NCBI RefSeq assembly: GCF_004614185.1
Contig: NZ_SPVF01000076.1
Location: 27,995-91,994, forward strand
Length of the DNA stretch: 64,000 nucleotides
From: Zemynaea arenosa
Lineage (GTDB): Bacteria > Pseudomonadota > Gammaproteobacteria > Burkholderiales > Burkholderiaceae_D
Direction of reading: 5' to 3'
Below are positions 25,078 through 34,052 of this stretch, piece after piece (within the stretch, counting starts at the first letter, position 1; each line of letters opens with the position of its first letter). Position numbers and translations under genes: made by a program. The notes beneath the pieces are model-generated. The model made no database searches, had not been told where the DNA came from, and saw only the letters and a program-made list of their open reading frames with translations.

Positions 25078-26064
25078 ATGCGCACCATCCAGATCGCCAT
25101 CCTCGTGCACCCGCACTGCGTGGGCAGCTCCGCCACCGCCCCGGCGGACGTGTTCTCCATCGCGAACGCCATCGTGCGGCGCCGGCCGGCTGCGGAGCAG
25201 GTGCGCTTCACCAGCACCTGGGTGAGTGCGCAGGGCGGCACGGTCACGCTGCGCAATGGTGTGAGCTTTGCGACCACCGCGATCGCGGACACCGCGTGGG
25301 ACGCATTGATGGTGCCAGGGATCGACGTCGACTCCACGCGCGAGCTGGCCGCGGCGCTGGAGCAGCTGGCCGCCGAACGTGAGGCCTTGCGGGCGCACGC
25401 TGGCCGCGCGCTGCTGGCCGCGAACTGCAACTCGTCCTACCTGCTGGCGGAGGCGGGCCTGCTGGCAGGCCGCCGCTGCACCACCAGCTGGTGGCTCGGC
25501 AACCACTTCAGCCAGCGCTATCCGGACGTCACGCTGCAGAGCGACCAGATCCTGGTGCAGGACGGGAGCATCCTCACCTCGGGCGGCGTGACGGCCTATC
25601 TCGATTTGTCCCTGTGGCTGGTCGGCCACTTTGGCGGCGCAGCGCTGCGGCAGATCACGGCCAAGGTGCTGGTCACGGATTCCAACCGCCTGTCGCAATC
25701 GCCCTACGTGGCCGCCGCGCTGGCGCAGGGCCGCGGCCACGCGGTGGTGGAGCAGGCGCGCCGCTGGCTGAACCAGCATCTGGACGACGAGTGGTCGATG
25801 GAGGACCTGGCCAAGGCCTGCCACACCAGTGCGCGCACCCTGCTGCGGCGTTTCCGTGACGCGGTGGGACTGAGCCCGGTGCAGTACGCGCAGCAGCTGC
25901 GCGTGGAGCGCGCCAAGGGCTTGCTCGAATCGACCAGGCTGTCGCTGGAAGCGATCACCGCGCGCTGCGGCTACGAGGATGTGTCGACCTTTTCCAAGGT
26001 GTTCAAGCGCTGGACGGATGTGACGCCGCGCGAGTACCGGCGGCGCTTCGGGCTGCGGGCCTGA
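25078..26064 (+). CDS. GlxA-family AraC-type transcriptional regulator
   Basis: The product has 328 residues from ATG 25078; a TTG at 25042 gives a longer form with non-family sequence. The N-terminal half (to about 190) is a DJ-1/PfpI-like domain: QIAILVHPHCVGSSATAPADVF, LMVPGIDVDS, and LLAANCNSSYLLAEAGLL with the elbow Cys. The C-terminus is an AraC DNA-binding domain with two helix-turn-helices (SMEDLAKACHTSARTLLRRF and EAITARCGYEDVSTFSKVFK). The effector and targets are unknown; no obvious catabolic operon adjoins it. Confidence 0.92.
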   Translation: MRTIQIAILVHPHCVGSSATAPADVFSIANAIVRRRPAAEQVRFTSTWVSAQGGTVTLRNGVSFATTAIADTAWDALMVPGIDVDSTRELAAALEQLAAEREALRAHAGRALLAANCNSSYLLAEAGLLAGRRCTTSWWLGNHFSQRYPDVTLQSDQILVQDGSILTSGGVTAYLDLSLWLVGHFGGAALRQITAKVLVTDSNRLSQSPYVAAALAQGRGHAVVEQARRWLNQHLDDEWSMEDLAKACHTSARTLLRRFRDAVGLSPVQYAQQLRVERAKGLLESTRLSLEAITARCGYEDVSTFSKVFKRWTDVTPREYRRRFGLRA

Positions 26065-26080
26065 CCGGGACCGCAGCCCG
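26049..26080. terminator. Convergent hairpin without a T tract
   Basis: CGGGCTGCGG (26049-26058) pairs perfectly with CCGCAGCCCG (26071-26080) across 12 bases that include the regulator's stop codon. The genes on both sides converge here. The missing T tract makes a weak or factor-dependent terminator more likely. Confidence 0.45.
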
Positions 26081-26085
26081 CGCTA

Positions 26086-29000
26086 TCACACGATGAAGTT
26101 CCAGTCGGCGGCAGCCCGCTGGTGGCCGACCATCTCCACCGAGTGCATCATCTCGTTGGCGACCACCTCCAGCGAGACGCCGCGCGCCAGCACGGACGTC
26201 CAGAACGCCCACCCTTCGGCGTCGCTGTGGCGGTTGAACAGCGCACCGTACAGCAGCTCCAGGTCATGGCCGGCATTCCCGTTGAAGCCTTCGTGCGCGG
26301 CGCGGCGCTCCGGCGAATCGATGATCGACAGCGCCACCGCGCCCCAGCTGGCGCCGGCGTGCAGCACGTTCCCCCAGTAGGCAAAACCATCCAGGTCGGC
26401 CTGGCGCCCCAGGGCGCCGGCGTACAGGCCGGCCAGCGTCAGCAGCGCCGCATCGACCGGCACGGCTTCGGTCACGTCGCTGAATTGCAGCTGCTCGACG
26501 TTGACGACCAGTGCCTTGACGGTGGGTGCGGCGAGGCTGTTCACCAGCAGGTAGCCCTCGTGCTGTTCGACGTTGTAGCTGGCCCGCGTCCCGTTCAAGA
26601 CAGCCGTGTCGGCACCCGCGCCGCCGTGCAGCAGCGTGGTGCCCGGCAGGTCGCGCAGCGCAGCCGATCCCGTTTGCGGCGCAGGCGGGACGCCGAACTG
26701 CAGGACATCCGCCCCGCCGCCCGCGAACACCTGGCCCGTCCCGCCGGCCGGCACCGTGAAGTGCTGGCTCGCGCCATCGCCGGTCAGGATCGTGTTGCCG
26801 GACAGCGCCCGCACGTCCGCGCTGCCGACGATCGCGGCGAAATCGATCCGCTCCAGGTCGATGCGTCCGCCGGACTGCAGGCCGCTGGTGTCGATGACCA
26901 GCGCCACGCTCTGGGTGCTGGCGTTCGCACCACTCAAGGTCAGCACGCCATTCGTGCCGGGCGCGGTCACCGGCTTGACGGTGGACACGAGCAGGTTCTG
27001 CGCTGCCGGCAGCAAGGCCAGGAAGTCGGTGCCGTTGCCAGTCATCTGCTGCTGGTCGCCGGCCGGGTTGCTGTGGGTGGCGGCCCGGATGGCTGCGAGC
27101 AAGGTCTCGGCGCCGCTGGCGGCGACCTGGTTGGGTGCGGTGGACGCCGACAGGCCGAAGCCCGGCGCCACCTGGGCCAGCAGCAGGTTCGCAGCACTGC
27201 CCGGCGACAGCGGAATGTCGGCCACACCGGGGAGTCCGGTGCTGTCCGGCCGGGTGGGCGGCACCAGCGGAATGTCGATCCCGATGCCGAGTTCACCGGA
27301 CGGCAGCACCACCGGGCTGACGTCGACCGGCACCCCGTCCACCAGCGGCAGCGGCTCCGATTCGATCGTCAGGGCCAGCGCGGTGCTGGCCGCGGACAGA
27401 TTGCCGGCCGCATCGGCCTGGCGCACCGTGAGGCTGTGCAGGCCTTCGCCGAGCGCGGTGGACTGGATGCTCCAGTGGCCTGCGCCGTCCGCATGCGCGG
27501 TGCCGAGGACCGTGGTGCCGTTAGTGTCGTACAGGGTGACAGTGGCGTTGGCCAGCGCGGTGCCGGTGATGACGGGCGCAGACTCCCAGGTGATGCGGTC
27601 GCCCGCCGTACCGGTGTCGCTGGCTGGCGCCAGGACCGGCGCATCCGGCGCCGCCGGCGGCGTGATGTCGATGGTGATCGCCAGCGGCGCACTCGCCGCG
27701 GACTCGTTGCCCGCCGCGTCGCGCTGCTTGGCGGTCAGGGTGTGCGCCCCCTCGCCCAGCGTGGACGCCGTGATGCTCCAGGCACCGGCGCCGTTGGCCT
27801 GGGCCGTGCCGAGCACCGTCGTGCCGTCGGTGCCGTACAGGGTGACGCTGGCGAGGGCCTCCGCGGTGCCGGTGATGGTGGGCGTGGTGTCGCTGGTGAG
27901 CCGATCGCCCGCGGTGCCGCTGTCGCTGGCCGGCGCCAGCGCCAGCGCGGCCGGAGCTGCGGGCGCCGCGTTATCGATGGTCAGCGCAAATGGCTCGCTG
28001 GAGGCGGACGTATTGCCCGCCGCATCGGTGGCCACGGCGGTAAGACTGTGGCTGCCTGCGGCCAGCAGGCTGGTGGTGATGTGCCACGTGCCGCCGCCAT
28101 CGGCGGTTGTGCTGCCCAGGACCGTGGTGCCATCGGTCCCGTACAAGGTGACCGTGGTGCCCGCGGCCGCGTGGCCCGACACGGTGGGAGTGGTGGTGCT
28201 AGTCAAGCGGTCGCCCAGGGTGCCACTGTCGCTGCCCGTATCCAGCACCAGCGCGGTGGGCGCCGCCGGAGCCAGCGTGTCGAAGCTGATCGAAGGCGTG
28301 ACACCCGCGCCACCCGCATTGCCCGCCAGATCGCCATACGACCCGGCGGCGACGGTGATGGTGGCGCTGCGCGCGTCCAGGCCGGCCGTGGGGGTGAACA
28401 CGGCAGTGCGCACATTGCCGCTGCCGGACAGCGCCCCCAGCGTGCCACCGGAGACGCTGACGTCGGCGGCGGTGAATGTGGCGCCAGGGTCCTCGCTGAA
28501 GGTGAATGAGATCACGGCGGTCTGCCCGATCTTCAACTGGGCCTGGCTGCTGCTGATCGCCAGCGTGGGCGCTGTGGTATCGAGCACGTAGGCCTGCGCG
28601 AGCGCAGCGCTGCTGTTGCCGGCGGCGTCCAGCACCCGCACCTTCAGCGTGTCCGATCCGGCCAGCGTCTGGGCCACCGACCAGGTGCTCTGTCCGACGG
28701 ACGCCATGGCGGCATGCCAGGTGGCGCCGTTGTCGATCGAGACCTCGACCGACTCGCCCGCCGCCAGGTTGGCGCTGAGGGTGCCGGAGATGGTTTGGCT
28801 GGCGGTTCCGGTGATGAAGTCGGTCGCCGAAGTTCCGCCGTCCGCCGAGAAGGCTGCCGAAGTCACCGTGGTGCCAGGGGGCGTGATATCGACGGTGACG
28901 CTGAGGGCAGTGGAAGCCGCGCTCACATTGCCGGCGGCATCGGTGGCCTTGGCGGTGATCGTATGGTCCCCTTCCGACAGCGTGCTGGCCGTGATGGTCC

Positions 29001-32000
29001 AGGTGCCGCCGCTGGCGGTGCCGGTTCCGAGCACCGTTGTGCCATCGGTGTCGTACAGCGTCACCGTCGCTCCGGCTTCCGCGGTGCCGGTGAAGACGGG
29101 CGTACGCTCGGAAGTGATGTCGTCCGTGGACGAGCTGCCGCTGTCGGAAGCGGCTTGCAGGTCCGGCACCGATGGCGCGGCGGGCGGCAAGGTGTCGATG
29201 TGCAGCACCGGCGTGATTCCCGCGCCGCCGTTGTTACCCGCCGCATCCAGGTACGCGCCGGCGGCAATCGTGATGCTGGCCGCGCCGGTGGCCACGCCGT
29301 CGGCGGGCGTGAACACCGCTGTGCGCGTGCTGCCGCTGCCGGCCAGGCTGTCCAGCGTGCCGCCACTGACCGCGACGTCGGCCAGCGTGAAGCTGCTGCC
29401 CGGGTCCTCGCTGAAGGTGAAGGTGATGGTGGCGCTCTGCCCGGCGCGCACCGCCGCCACGCTGCTCGCGATCGCAACCGTCGGTCCAGTCGTGTCGATG
29501 GTGACGTCCAGCCCCGCCGACAAGGTACTCACATTGCCGGCGCCGTCGGTGGCGGTGGCGCGGATGGTATGCGCCCCCTCCACCAGCTGCGTGGCGGTGA
29601 TGCTCCAGTTGCCGCCGGTGGCGGCACCGGTGCCCAGGACAGTGGTGCCGTCCGTGTCGTACAGGGTGACCGTGCTGCCCGCTTCCGCGGTGCCGCTGAA
29701 GGTCGGCGTGGCGTCGTTGGTCAGGTTGTCCGTGTTCAGGCTGGAGTCGCTTCCCGCCAGCAGGTCCGGCGTGCCCGGCGCGGACGGGGCCAGGGTGTCG
29801 AACGTCAGCGAAGGCGTGGCGCCCGCGGAGCCGTCGTTGCCCGCCACGTCGGACCAGGCGCCGGCGGCGATAGTGATGCTGGCCGTGCCGCCGTTGGTGT
29901 CCGCAGTGGGCGTGAACACGGCGGTGCGCACGGTGCCGCTGCCGCTCAGCGTGCCCAGCGTGCCGCCCGTGACGGTGATGTCGCCATTCGTGAAGGTGGT
30001 GCCCGGGTCTTCGCTGAAAGTGAAGGTGATCAGTGCCGTCTCACCGCTGCTCAGCTGGGGCGCGCTGGACGTGATCGTCACCGATGGCGCCGTGGTGTCG
30101 AGCACGTATGCATGCGACCAGGGCGTGCCGGCGTTGCCCGCGGCGTCCAGTACCCGCACCTGCAGCGTGTCCGACCCGGTCAGCGTTTTGGCCACCGACC
30201 AGGTGTTTTGTCCGGCGGACGCCGTGGCGCCATGCCAGGTGGCGCCGTTGTCGATCGAGACCTCGACCGACTCGCCCGCCGCCAGGTTGGCACTGAGGGT
30301 GCCGGAAATAGTCTGGCTCGCGGTGCCGGTGATGAAGTCGCTCGCCGACGCACCGCCGTCGGCTGAGAATGCCGCCGAGATCACAGTGGTGGCAGGGGGC
30401 GTGATATCGACGGTGACGCTGAGCGCAGTGGAAGCCGCACTCACATTGCCGGCGGCGTCGGTGGCCTTGGCGGTGATCGTATGGTCCCCTTCCGACAGCG
30501 TGCTGGTGGTGATGGACCAGCTGCCGCCGCTGGCGGTGCCGGTTCCGAGCACGGTGGTGCCATCGGTGTCGTACAGCGTTACCGTCGCTCCCGCTTCCGC
30601 GGTGCCGGTGAAGACCGGCGTACGTTCGGAAGTGATGTCGTCCGTGGACGAGCTGCCGCTGTCCGCCCCGGCCTGCAGGTCGGGCGCTGAGGGCGCGGCA
30701 GGTGCGCTGCGGTCCACGGTCAGGGTCAGGCCCGAAGATGCGGCCGAGGTGTTGCCGGCGGCGTCGGTGGCCTTGGCGGTGACGGTGTGCGTGCCCGCGC
30801 CCAGCGTGGAGGTTGCCACGGACCAGATGCCACTGCCGTTGGCAGTTGTGGTGGCCAGCACCGTGGTGCCGTCGGTGTCGTACAGGGTGATATCGCTATT
30901 GGCCTCCGCGGTGCCCCCGATGGTAGGCGTGTCATCGCTGGTGAGGTTATCGGTGGACGAGCTGCCCGAATCGCTACCGCTGTCGAGGTCCAGAGCGGCG
31001 GGTGCGGATGGCGCTGCGGTATCGATCGTGATCGTGGTGCCCGCCGACGCGCTGCCCACATTGCCGTTGACGTCCGTGGCCCTGGCCGTGATGGTGTGGC
31101 TGCCCGCGCCCAGGGCGGAAGCGGTGATGGTCCAGCTGCCGCCCGTGGCCGTCGTACTGCCGATCAGGGTCGTACCGTCAGTGTCGTACAGCTTGACCGT
31201 GGCCCCGGCTTCCGCCGTGCCGCTGAAGGTGGGCGTGGTGTCGCTGGTGACGCGGTCCGTGTGCGAGCTGCCGCTGTCGCTGCCGCTGTCCAGCGCCGGG
31301 GCCGAGGGAGCGGCCGGCGCCAGCGTGTCCCACGTCAGATTCAGCGACGCCGCGGCCCCGCCGTTGCTCACCGCATCGGTGTACGATCCGGCGGTCACGG
31401 AGATCGTGGCGGCCCCGCTGTCGACACCCGCCGTCGGCGTGAAGGTCGCGGTGCGGACCGCGCCCGTCGTCGTGAGAGCGCTTAGCGTGCCACTGGACAC
31501 GCTGATATCGGCGGCGGTGAAGCTGCTGCCCGGATCTTCGCTGAAGGTGAACGTGATGGTGGCGGTCTGGTTGGCCACCAGAGTGGTGTCGTTGGTGGAA
31601 ATCGCCAGCGTCGGCGCGACCCCATCGATCGCGATCGCGGCGTTGACCTTCAGCGAGCCGATGGTGCCCGGTGTGACCAGCGAAAGGTTGGCGGCCGTAC
31701 CGTCGCCGGCGGCGGTGATGGTGCCGGTGAGAGCGCTCGTCGAAAGGTAGTCGAGCTGGGTCGCGCTGTCTCCGGCTTGCACGGTGTAGCGGAAGGTGAG
31801 CGTGCTGCTGCCGCTGCCGCTGACATAGGTGGCGTAGCGGTCGGTGGTGCCGGTTTCGAGCTGCAGCTGCGGCGTCCCCGTGACCGTGACTGCCTGGTCG
31901 AAGCCGACCTGGATATCGATCGCGGTGCCCGGGCCGTAGGTGCCGTTGGCGGTGGTGCTGTCCACATACGAGACCTTGGGCGGCGGGGCGTGAATGTTGC

Positions 32001-33081
32001 TGATATCGATGCTGTCGAGCGCCAGGTAGATCAGCTTGTTACTGTTCGTCGTCGCGAAAATCTTCAGCTCAACGATGTCCGTCATGCCGGTGAGCGTCGC
32101 CGTGGCCGGGGTCCCAGGGCCGTAGGCGAAGTTCAGCGAGCCTGAGCCGACCTGATCGTGATTGGAGTTGTAGCCCTTGAAGACCAGGTTTTGACTCGAG
32201 AAGTTGTAGTTGTCCCAGTTTTCGAGCGTGATCGAGGTTGCGGTGAACAACTGGCCGAAGACGAAAGACAAGCTGACGGACGTGTCGCCGACGGCGCTTT
32301 GCGGCGACAGGAAAACGCTGCCATAGCCCTGGTAGGCCGCGACACCCTGCGTGGCGCCATCGATAAGCAGCTGAGTGCTGGCCGACCCGTTGACGTTGTA
32401 GGTGACGTCGCTGGCGGCAGTCGCTCCATCGCCGGTGTGCGCCACATTGTTCCAGTTATTGAAGCTGACTGTGCTCAGGATGGAACTGTACTGCGCCGCC
32501 AGCGCCGCGGTGGCCGCGCTGGGCGCGTCCACCTGGCCTTGGGTGATCTCCAGCTGCCAGTCCCCGTCCAGCGCCGCGCTGCCGGTCAGGTCGTCCGACG
32601 CGGCGACATCCGCCCCGGTCGCGATGGCCAGCTGCTGCACAAAGCTCGCGCCGGTGGCCCCGGCGCCGATGCTGCAGCCATACATCAGCAGGTCCGCGTC
32701 CGGTGCCAGGCTGCGGCCCAGCGCCGCCAGCTCGGCCTGATGCGTGGCCAAGGCGGCGCTGTCCAGCGTCAGCGTGCCGAGATCGGCCGCCCCCGGCGCC
32801 CCGTGCGTCACCACATGCAGCGCCGCGATGCCGCTGCGGCCCGCCAGCGCGGCCGTCATCTGCTGCAGCCCGTCCCCGCCGGCGTCCAGGATGACCACTT
32901 CGCGGCCGATCCCCAGTTCACGCGCCAGCGTGGCCAGATCCGGCACATCGCTTTCGATGAAGACGATCTCGGTGCGGGGCTGCGCCAGTGTCAGCGGGCC
33001 ATCCAGGGCCGGCGCCGCGGGCAGGTCCGGCGGCGTTCCAGCGGCGATGGTGAGCGTGGCGTCAAAGGCGGTCGGGGTCAT
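26086..33081 (-). CDS. Giant repeat protein: DUF4347, 15 Ig-like modules, RTX-like patch, DUF4214
   Basis: The product has 2331 residues. Residues 37-185 are a DUF4347 domain with a caspase-like His93 (HVVTHGAP) and Cys136 (LLMYGCSIGAG). Residues about 200-365 form a beta-rich module ending ALDSIDISN. Fifteen Ig-like modules follow to about 1907, of several kinds: FTFSEDPG type (4), GTAEAGATVTLYDTDGTT type (8) and SADGG...DNGATWH type (2), plus one lead module. A linker, then an RTX-like patch (GGGADVLQFG, HGGAGADT) leads to a DUF4214 domain (about 2213-2320) ending DWNFIV. There is no N-terminal signal peptide, so type I secretion by a C-terminal signal is likely but unproven. Its ATG overlaps the sulfotransferase stop (ATGA). 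Probably a surface adhesin. Confidence 0.9.
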   Translation of the reverse strand: MTPTAFDATLTIAAGTPPDLPAAPALDGPLTLAQPRTEIVFIESDVPDLATLARELGIGREVVILDAGGDGLQQMTAALAGRSGIAALHVVTHGAPGAADLGTLTLDSAALATHQAELAALGRSLAPDADLLMYGCSIGAGATGASFVQQLAIATGADVAASDDLTGSAALDGDWQLEITQGQVDAPSAATAALAAQYSSILSTVSFNNWNNVAHTGDGATAASDVTYNVNGSASTQLLIDGATQGVAAYQGYGSVFLSPQSAVGDTSVSLSFVFGQLFTATSITLENWDNYNFSSQNLVFKGYNSNHDQVGSGSLNFAYGPGTPATATLTGMTDIVELKIFATTNSNKLIYLALDSIDISNIHAPPPKVSYVDSTTANGTYGPGTAIDIQVGFDQAVTVTGTPQLQLETGTTDRYATYVSGSGSSTLTFRYTVQAGDSATQLDYLSTSALTGTITAAGDGTAANLSLVTPGTIGSLKVNAAIAIDGVAPTLAISTNDTTLVANQTATITFTFSEDPGSSFTAADISVSSGTLSALTTTGAVRTATFTPTAGVDSGAATISVTAGSYTDAVSNGGAAASLNLTWDTLAPAAPSAPALDSGSDSGSSHTDRVTSDTTPTFSGTAEAGATVKLYDTDGTTLIGSTTATGGSWTITASALGAGSHTITARATDVNGNVGSASAGTTITIDTAAPSAPAALDLDSGSDSGSSSTDNLTSDDTPTIGGTAEANSDITLYDTDGTTVLATTTANGSGIWSVATSTLGAGTHTVTAKATDAAGNTSAASSGLTLTVDRSAPAAPSAPDLQAGADSGSSSTDDITSERTPVFTGTAEAGATVTLYDTDGTTVLGTGTASGGSWSITTSTLSEGDHTITAKATDAAGNVSAASTALSVTVDITPPATTVISAAFSADGGASASDFITGTASQTISGTLSANLAAGESVEVSIDNGATWHGATASAGQNTWSVAKTLTGSDTLQVRVLDAAGNAGTPWSHAYVLDTTAPSVTITSSAPQLSSGETALITFTFSEDPGTTFTNGDITVTGGTLGTLSGSGTVRTAVFTPTADTNGGTASITIAAGAWSDVAGNDGSAGATPSLTFDTLAPSAPGTPDLLAGSDSSLNTDNLTNDATPTFSGTAEAGSTVTLYDTDGTTVLGTGAATGGNWSITATQLVEGAHTIRATATDGAGNVSTLSAGLDVTIDTTGPTVAIASSVAAVRAGQSATITFTFSEDPGSSFTLADVAVSGGTLDSLAGSGSTRTAVFTPADGVATGAASITIAAGAYLDAAGNNGGAGITPVLHIDTLPPAAPSVPDLQAASDSGSSSTDDITSERTPVFTGTAEAGATVTLYDTDGTTVLGTGTASGGTWTITASTLSEGDHTITAKATDAAGNVSAASTALSVTVDITPPGTTVTSAAFSADGGTSATDFITGTASQTISGTLSANLAAGESVEVSIDNGATWHAAMASVGQSTWSVAQTLAGSDTLKVRVLDAAGNSSAALAQAYVLDTTAPTLAISSSQAQLKIGQTAVISFTFSEDPGATFTAADVSVSGGTLGALSGSGNVRTAVFTPTAGLDARSATITVAAGSYGDLAGNAGGAGVTPSISFDTLAPAAPTALVLDTGSDSGTLGDRLTSTTTPTVSGHAAAGTTVTLYGTDGTTVLGSTTADGGGTWHITTSLLAAGSHSLTAVATDAAGNTSASSEPFALTIDNAAPAAPAALALAPASDSGTAGDRLTSDTTPTITGTAEALASVTLYGTDGTTVLGTAQANGAGAWSITASTLGEGAHTLTAKQRDAAGNESAASAPLAITIDITPPAAPDAPVLAPASDTGTAGDRITWESAPVITGTALANATVTLYDTNGTTVLGTAHADGAGHWSIQSTALGEGLHSLTVRQADAAGNLSAASTALALTIESEPLPLVDGVPVDVSPVVLPSGELGIGIDIPLVPPTRPDSTGLPGVADIPLSPGSAANLLLAQVAPGFGLSASTAPNQVAASGAETLLAAIRAATHSNPAGDQQQMTGNGTDFLALLPAAQNLLVSTVKPVTAPGTNGVLTLSGANASTQSVALVIDTSGLQSGGRIDLERIDFAAIVGSADVRALSGNTILTGDGASQHFTVPAGGTGQVFAGGGADVLQFGVPPAPQTGSAALRDLPGTTLLHGGAGADTAVLNGTRASYNVEQHEGYLLVNSLAAPTVKALVVNVEQLQFSDVTEAVPVDAALLTLAGLYAGALGRQADLDGFAYWGNVLHAGASWGAVALSIIDSPERRAAHEGFNGNAGHDLELLYGALFNRHSDAEGWAFWTSVLARGVSLEVVANEMMHSVEMVGHQRAAADWNFIV
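28580..29170 (-). repeat. Internal duplication in the giant gene, copy nearer the 3' end
   Basis: Encodes modules 10-11 of the Ig-like array. It aligns with 30098-30688 at a constant offset of 1518 bases (506 codons). Marker sequences include the TADFI/TGTASQTISG block and the DNGATWH block. The long runs of identical DNA indicate a recent duplication or ongoing gene conversion. Confidence 0.85.
30098..30688 (-). repeat. Internal duplication in the giant gene, copy nearer the 5' end
   Basis: Encodes modules 5-6 and is the partner of 28580-29170. The offset equals five modules, so the ancestral event probably copied a five-module block and only parts stayed nearly identical. Confidence 0.85.
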
Positions 33082-33935
33082 GGGGTGTCCTGGTGAGTCT
33101 GGATGGTGATGACGCTGGCCGCACTGCCGGCGGTGTCCTTCCAGAACGACATCTGCGAATATTTTTCAAACAGGTCCGGCGGAATCACCGCGCGGCGCGG
33201 CGTGAATTCGACCTTGGCCCGCACACGGTGCAGGCCGGGCGCGCCGAGCGCGAGGTCGAACTCCTCGGCGTCGTATTCCACGTTGTCGAAGTCGTGGTCG
33301 AACGGCTGTTCGCCCAGGAACCGGTACACCAGCGGCAGCACCTGCGCAGGCGAGCGGGCCAGCAGGTCGTAGTCGACCAGCAGCAGCGACGACGCGTGTT
33401 CGCCGTAGAAGGCTTCGCGCAGGCTGGCCCACGCATAGCCGACCGTCTGGTCGTGCTGGGCCAGGCCATCGAGCCGCGTGTACACGGTGCTGCGCAAGGG
33501 ATTGCCGGGGAACAGGCGGGTGAATTCGTACGGGTTGGCGCGGTAGCGGCGTTCGAAGCTGTCCATGACCCAGCCGACATTGCGCACGCAGGCGATCACC
33601 TTGGATCCAGGGAACAGGTCCTGCACCAGTCCCATGCGCGAGCACCAGGCGCGGTTGGTGTCCATGATCACTGGCTGCGGCGTTCCGGCGTAGAAGGCGC
33701 TGAACATACTGCGCAAAATCGCGCGCCGCTGCTCCTGCGACACCAGCGGCGCAAATTCGCTACCGGCTGAAAACTGGGCCAGCAAGGCCGCGCACAAGGC
33801 GCCGACCGGGCTCGTCATGCCAGCACGGAAGCGCGGATTCTGACGCAGGATGCCGGAGAGCAGGGTCGAGCCGGAACGCGGCAGGCCCGAGATGAAGTGG
33901 TAGACGTGCGGGTCCTGCGCAGGATCGGGTGCCAT
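33078..33935 (-). CDS. PAPS-dependent sulfotransferase
   Basis: The product has 285 residues. The 5'-phosphosulfate loop is SGLPRSGSTLLSGIL near residue 16 and the 3'-phosphate site is KVIACVRNVGWVMDSFERRY near 110. The remaining sequence (LLLVDYDLLARSPAQVLP, FLGEQPFDHDFDNVEY) is typical of sulfotransferase-family enzymes that resemble tyrosylprotein and carbohydrate sulfotransferases. It transfers sulfate from PAPS to a hydroxyl or amine. There is no signal peptide or membrane span, so it acts in the cytoplasm. Its stop overlaps the giant gene's start, so the two are translationally coupled and the giant protein is a candidate acceptor. No Shine-Dalgarno precedes its ATG. Confidence 0.9.
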   Translation of the reverse strand: MAPDPAQDPHVYHFISGLPRSGSTLLSGILRQNPRFRAGMTSPVGALCAALLAQFSAGSEFAPLVSQEQRRAILRSMFSAFYAGTPQPVIMDTNRAWCSRMGLVQDLFPGSKVIACVRNVGWVMDSFERRYRANPYEFTRLFPGNPLRSTVYTRLDGLAQHDQTVGYAWASLREAFYGEHASSLLLVDYDLLARSPAQVLPLVYRFLGEQPFDHDFDNVEYDAEEFDLALGAPGLHRVRAKVEFTPRRAVIPPDLFEKYSQMSFWKDTAGSAASVITIQTHQDTP

Positions 33936-33944
33936 GAAAAATGA

Positions 33945-33972
33945 TAAATACCGCGTCGATCAAAAGTAACAA
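33945..33972 (-). promoter_or_regulatory. Candidate promoter of the sulfotransferase-giant protein pair
   Basis: On the minus strand TTGTTA (33972-33967) and TATTTA (33950-33945) are 16 bases apart. Transcription would start within a few bases of the ATG at 33935, fitting the lack of a Shine-Dalgarno sequence and suggesting a leaderless message. Found by eye only. Confidence 0.35.
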
Positions 33973-34052
33973 CATGATCGCGGATTTAATACTGCAACGC
34001 AATCGATCCAACGCCGACCGTTGGAAAAGGGAGATTCTGTGGTGCCGCCCGC

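Noticed and set aside
28616..31750. Open frame of over 1000 codons on the plus strand inside the giant gene
   Set aside because: It is antisense to a repeated GC-rich coding region; the translation is low-complexity and lacks any family motif, while the minus strand encodes clear Ig-like modules.
26460..32000. Regular direct repeats suggesting a CRISPR-like or satellite array
   Set aside because: Repeats are coding Ig-like modules in frame, of about 300 bases, without short unique spacers.
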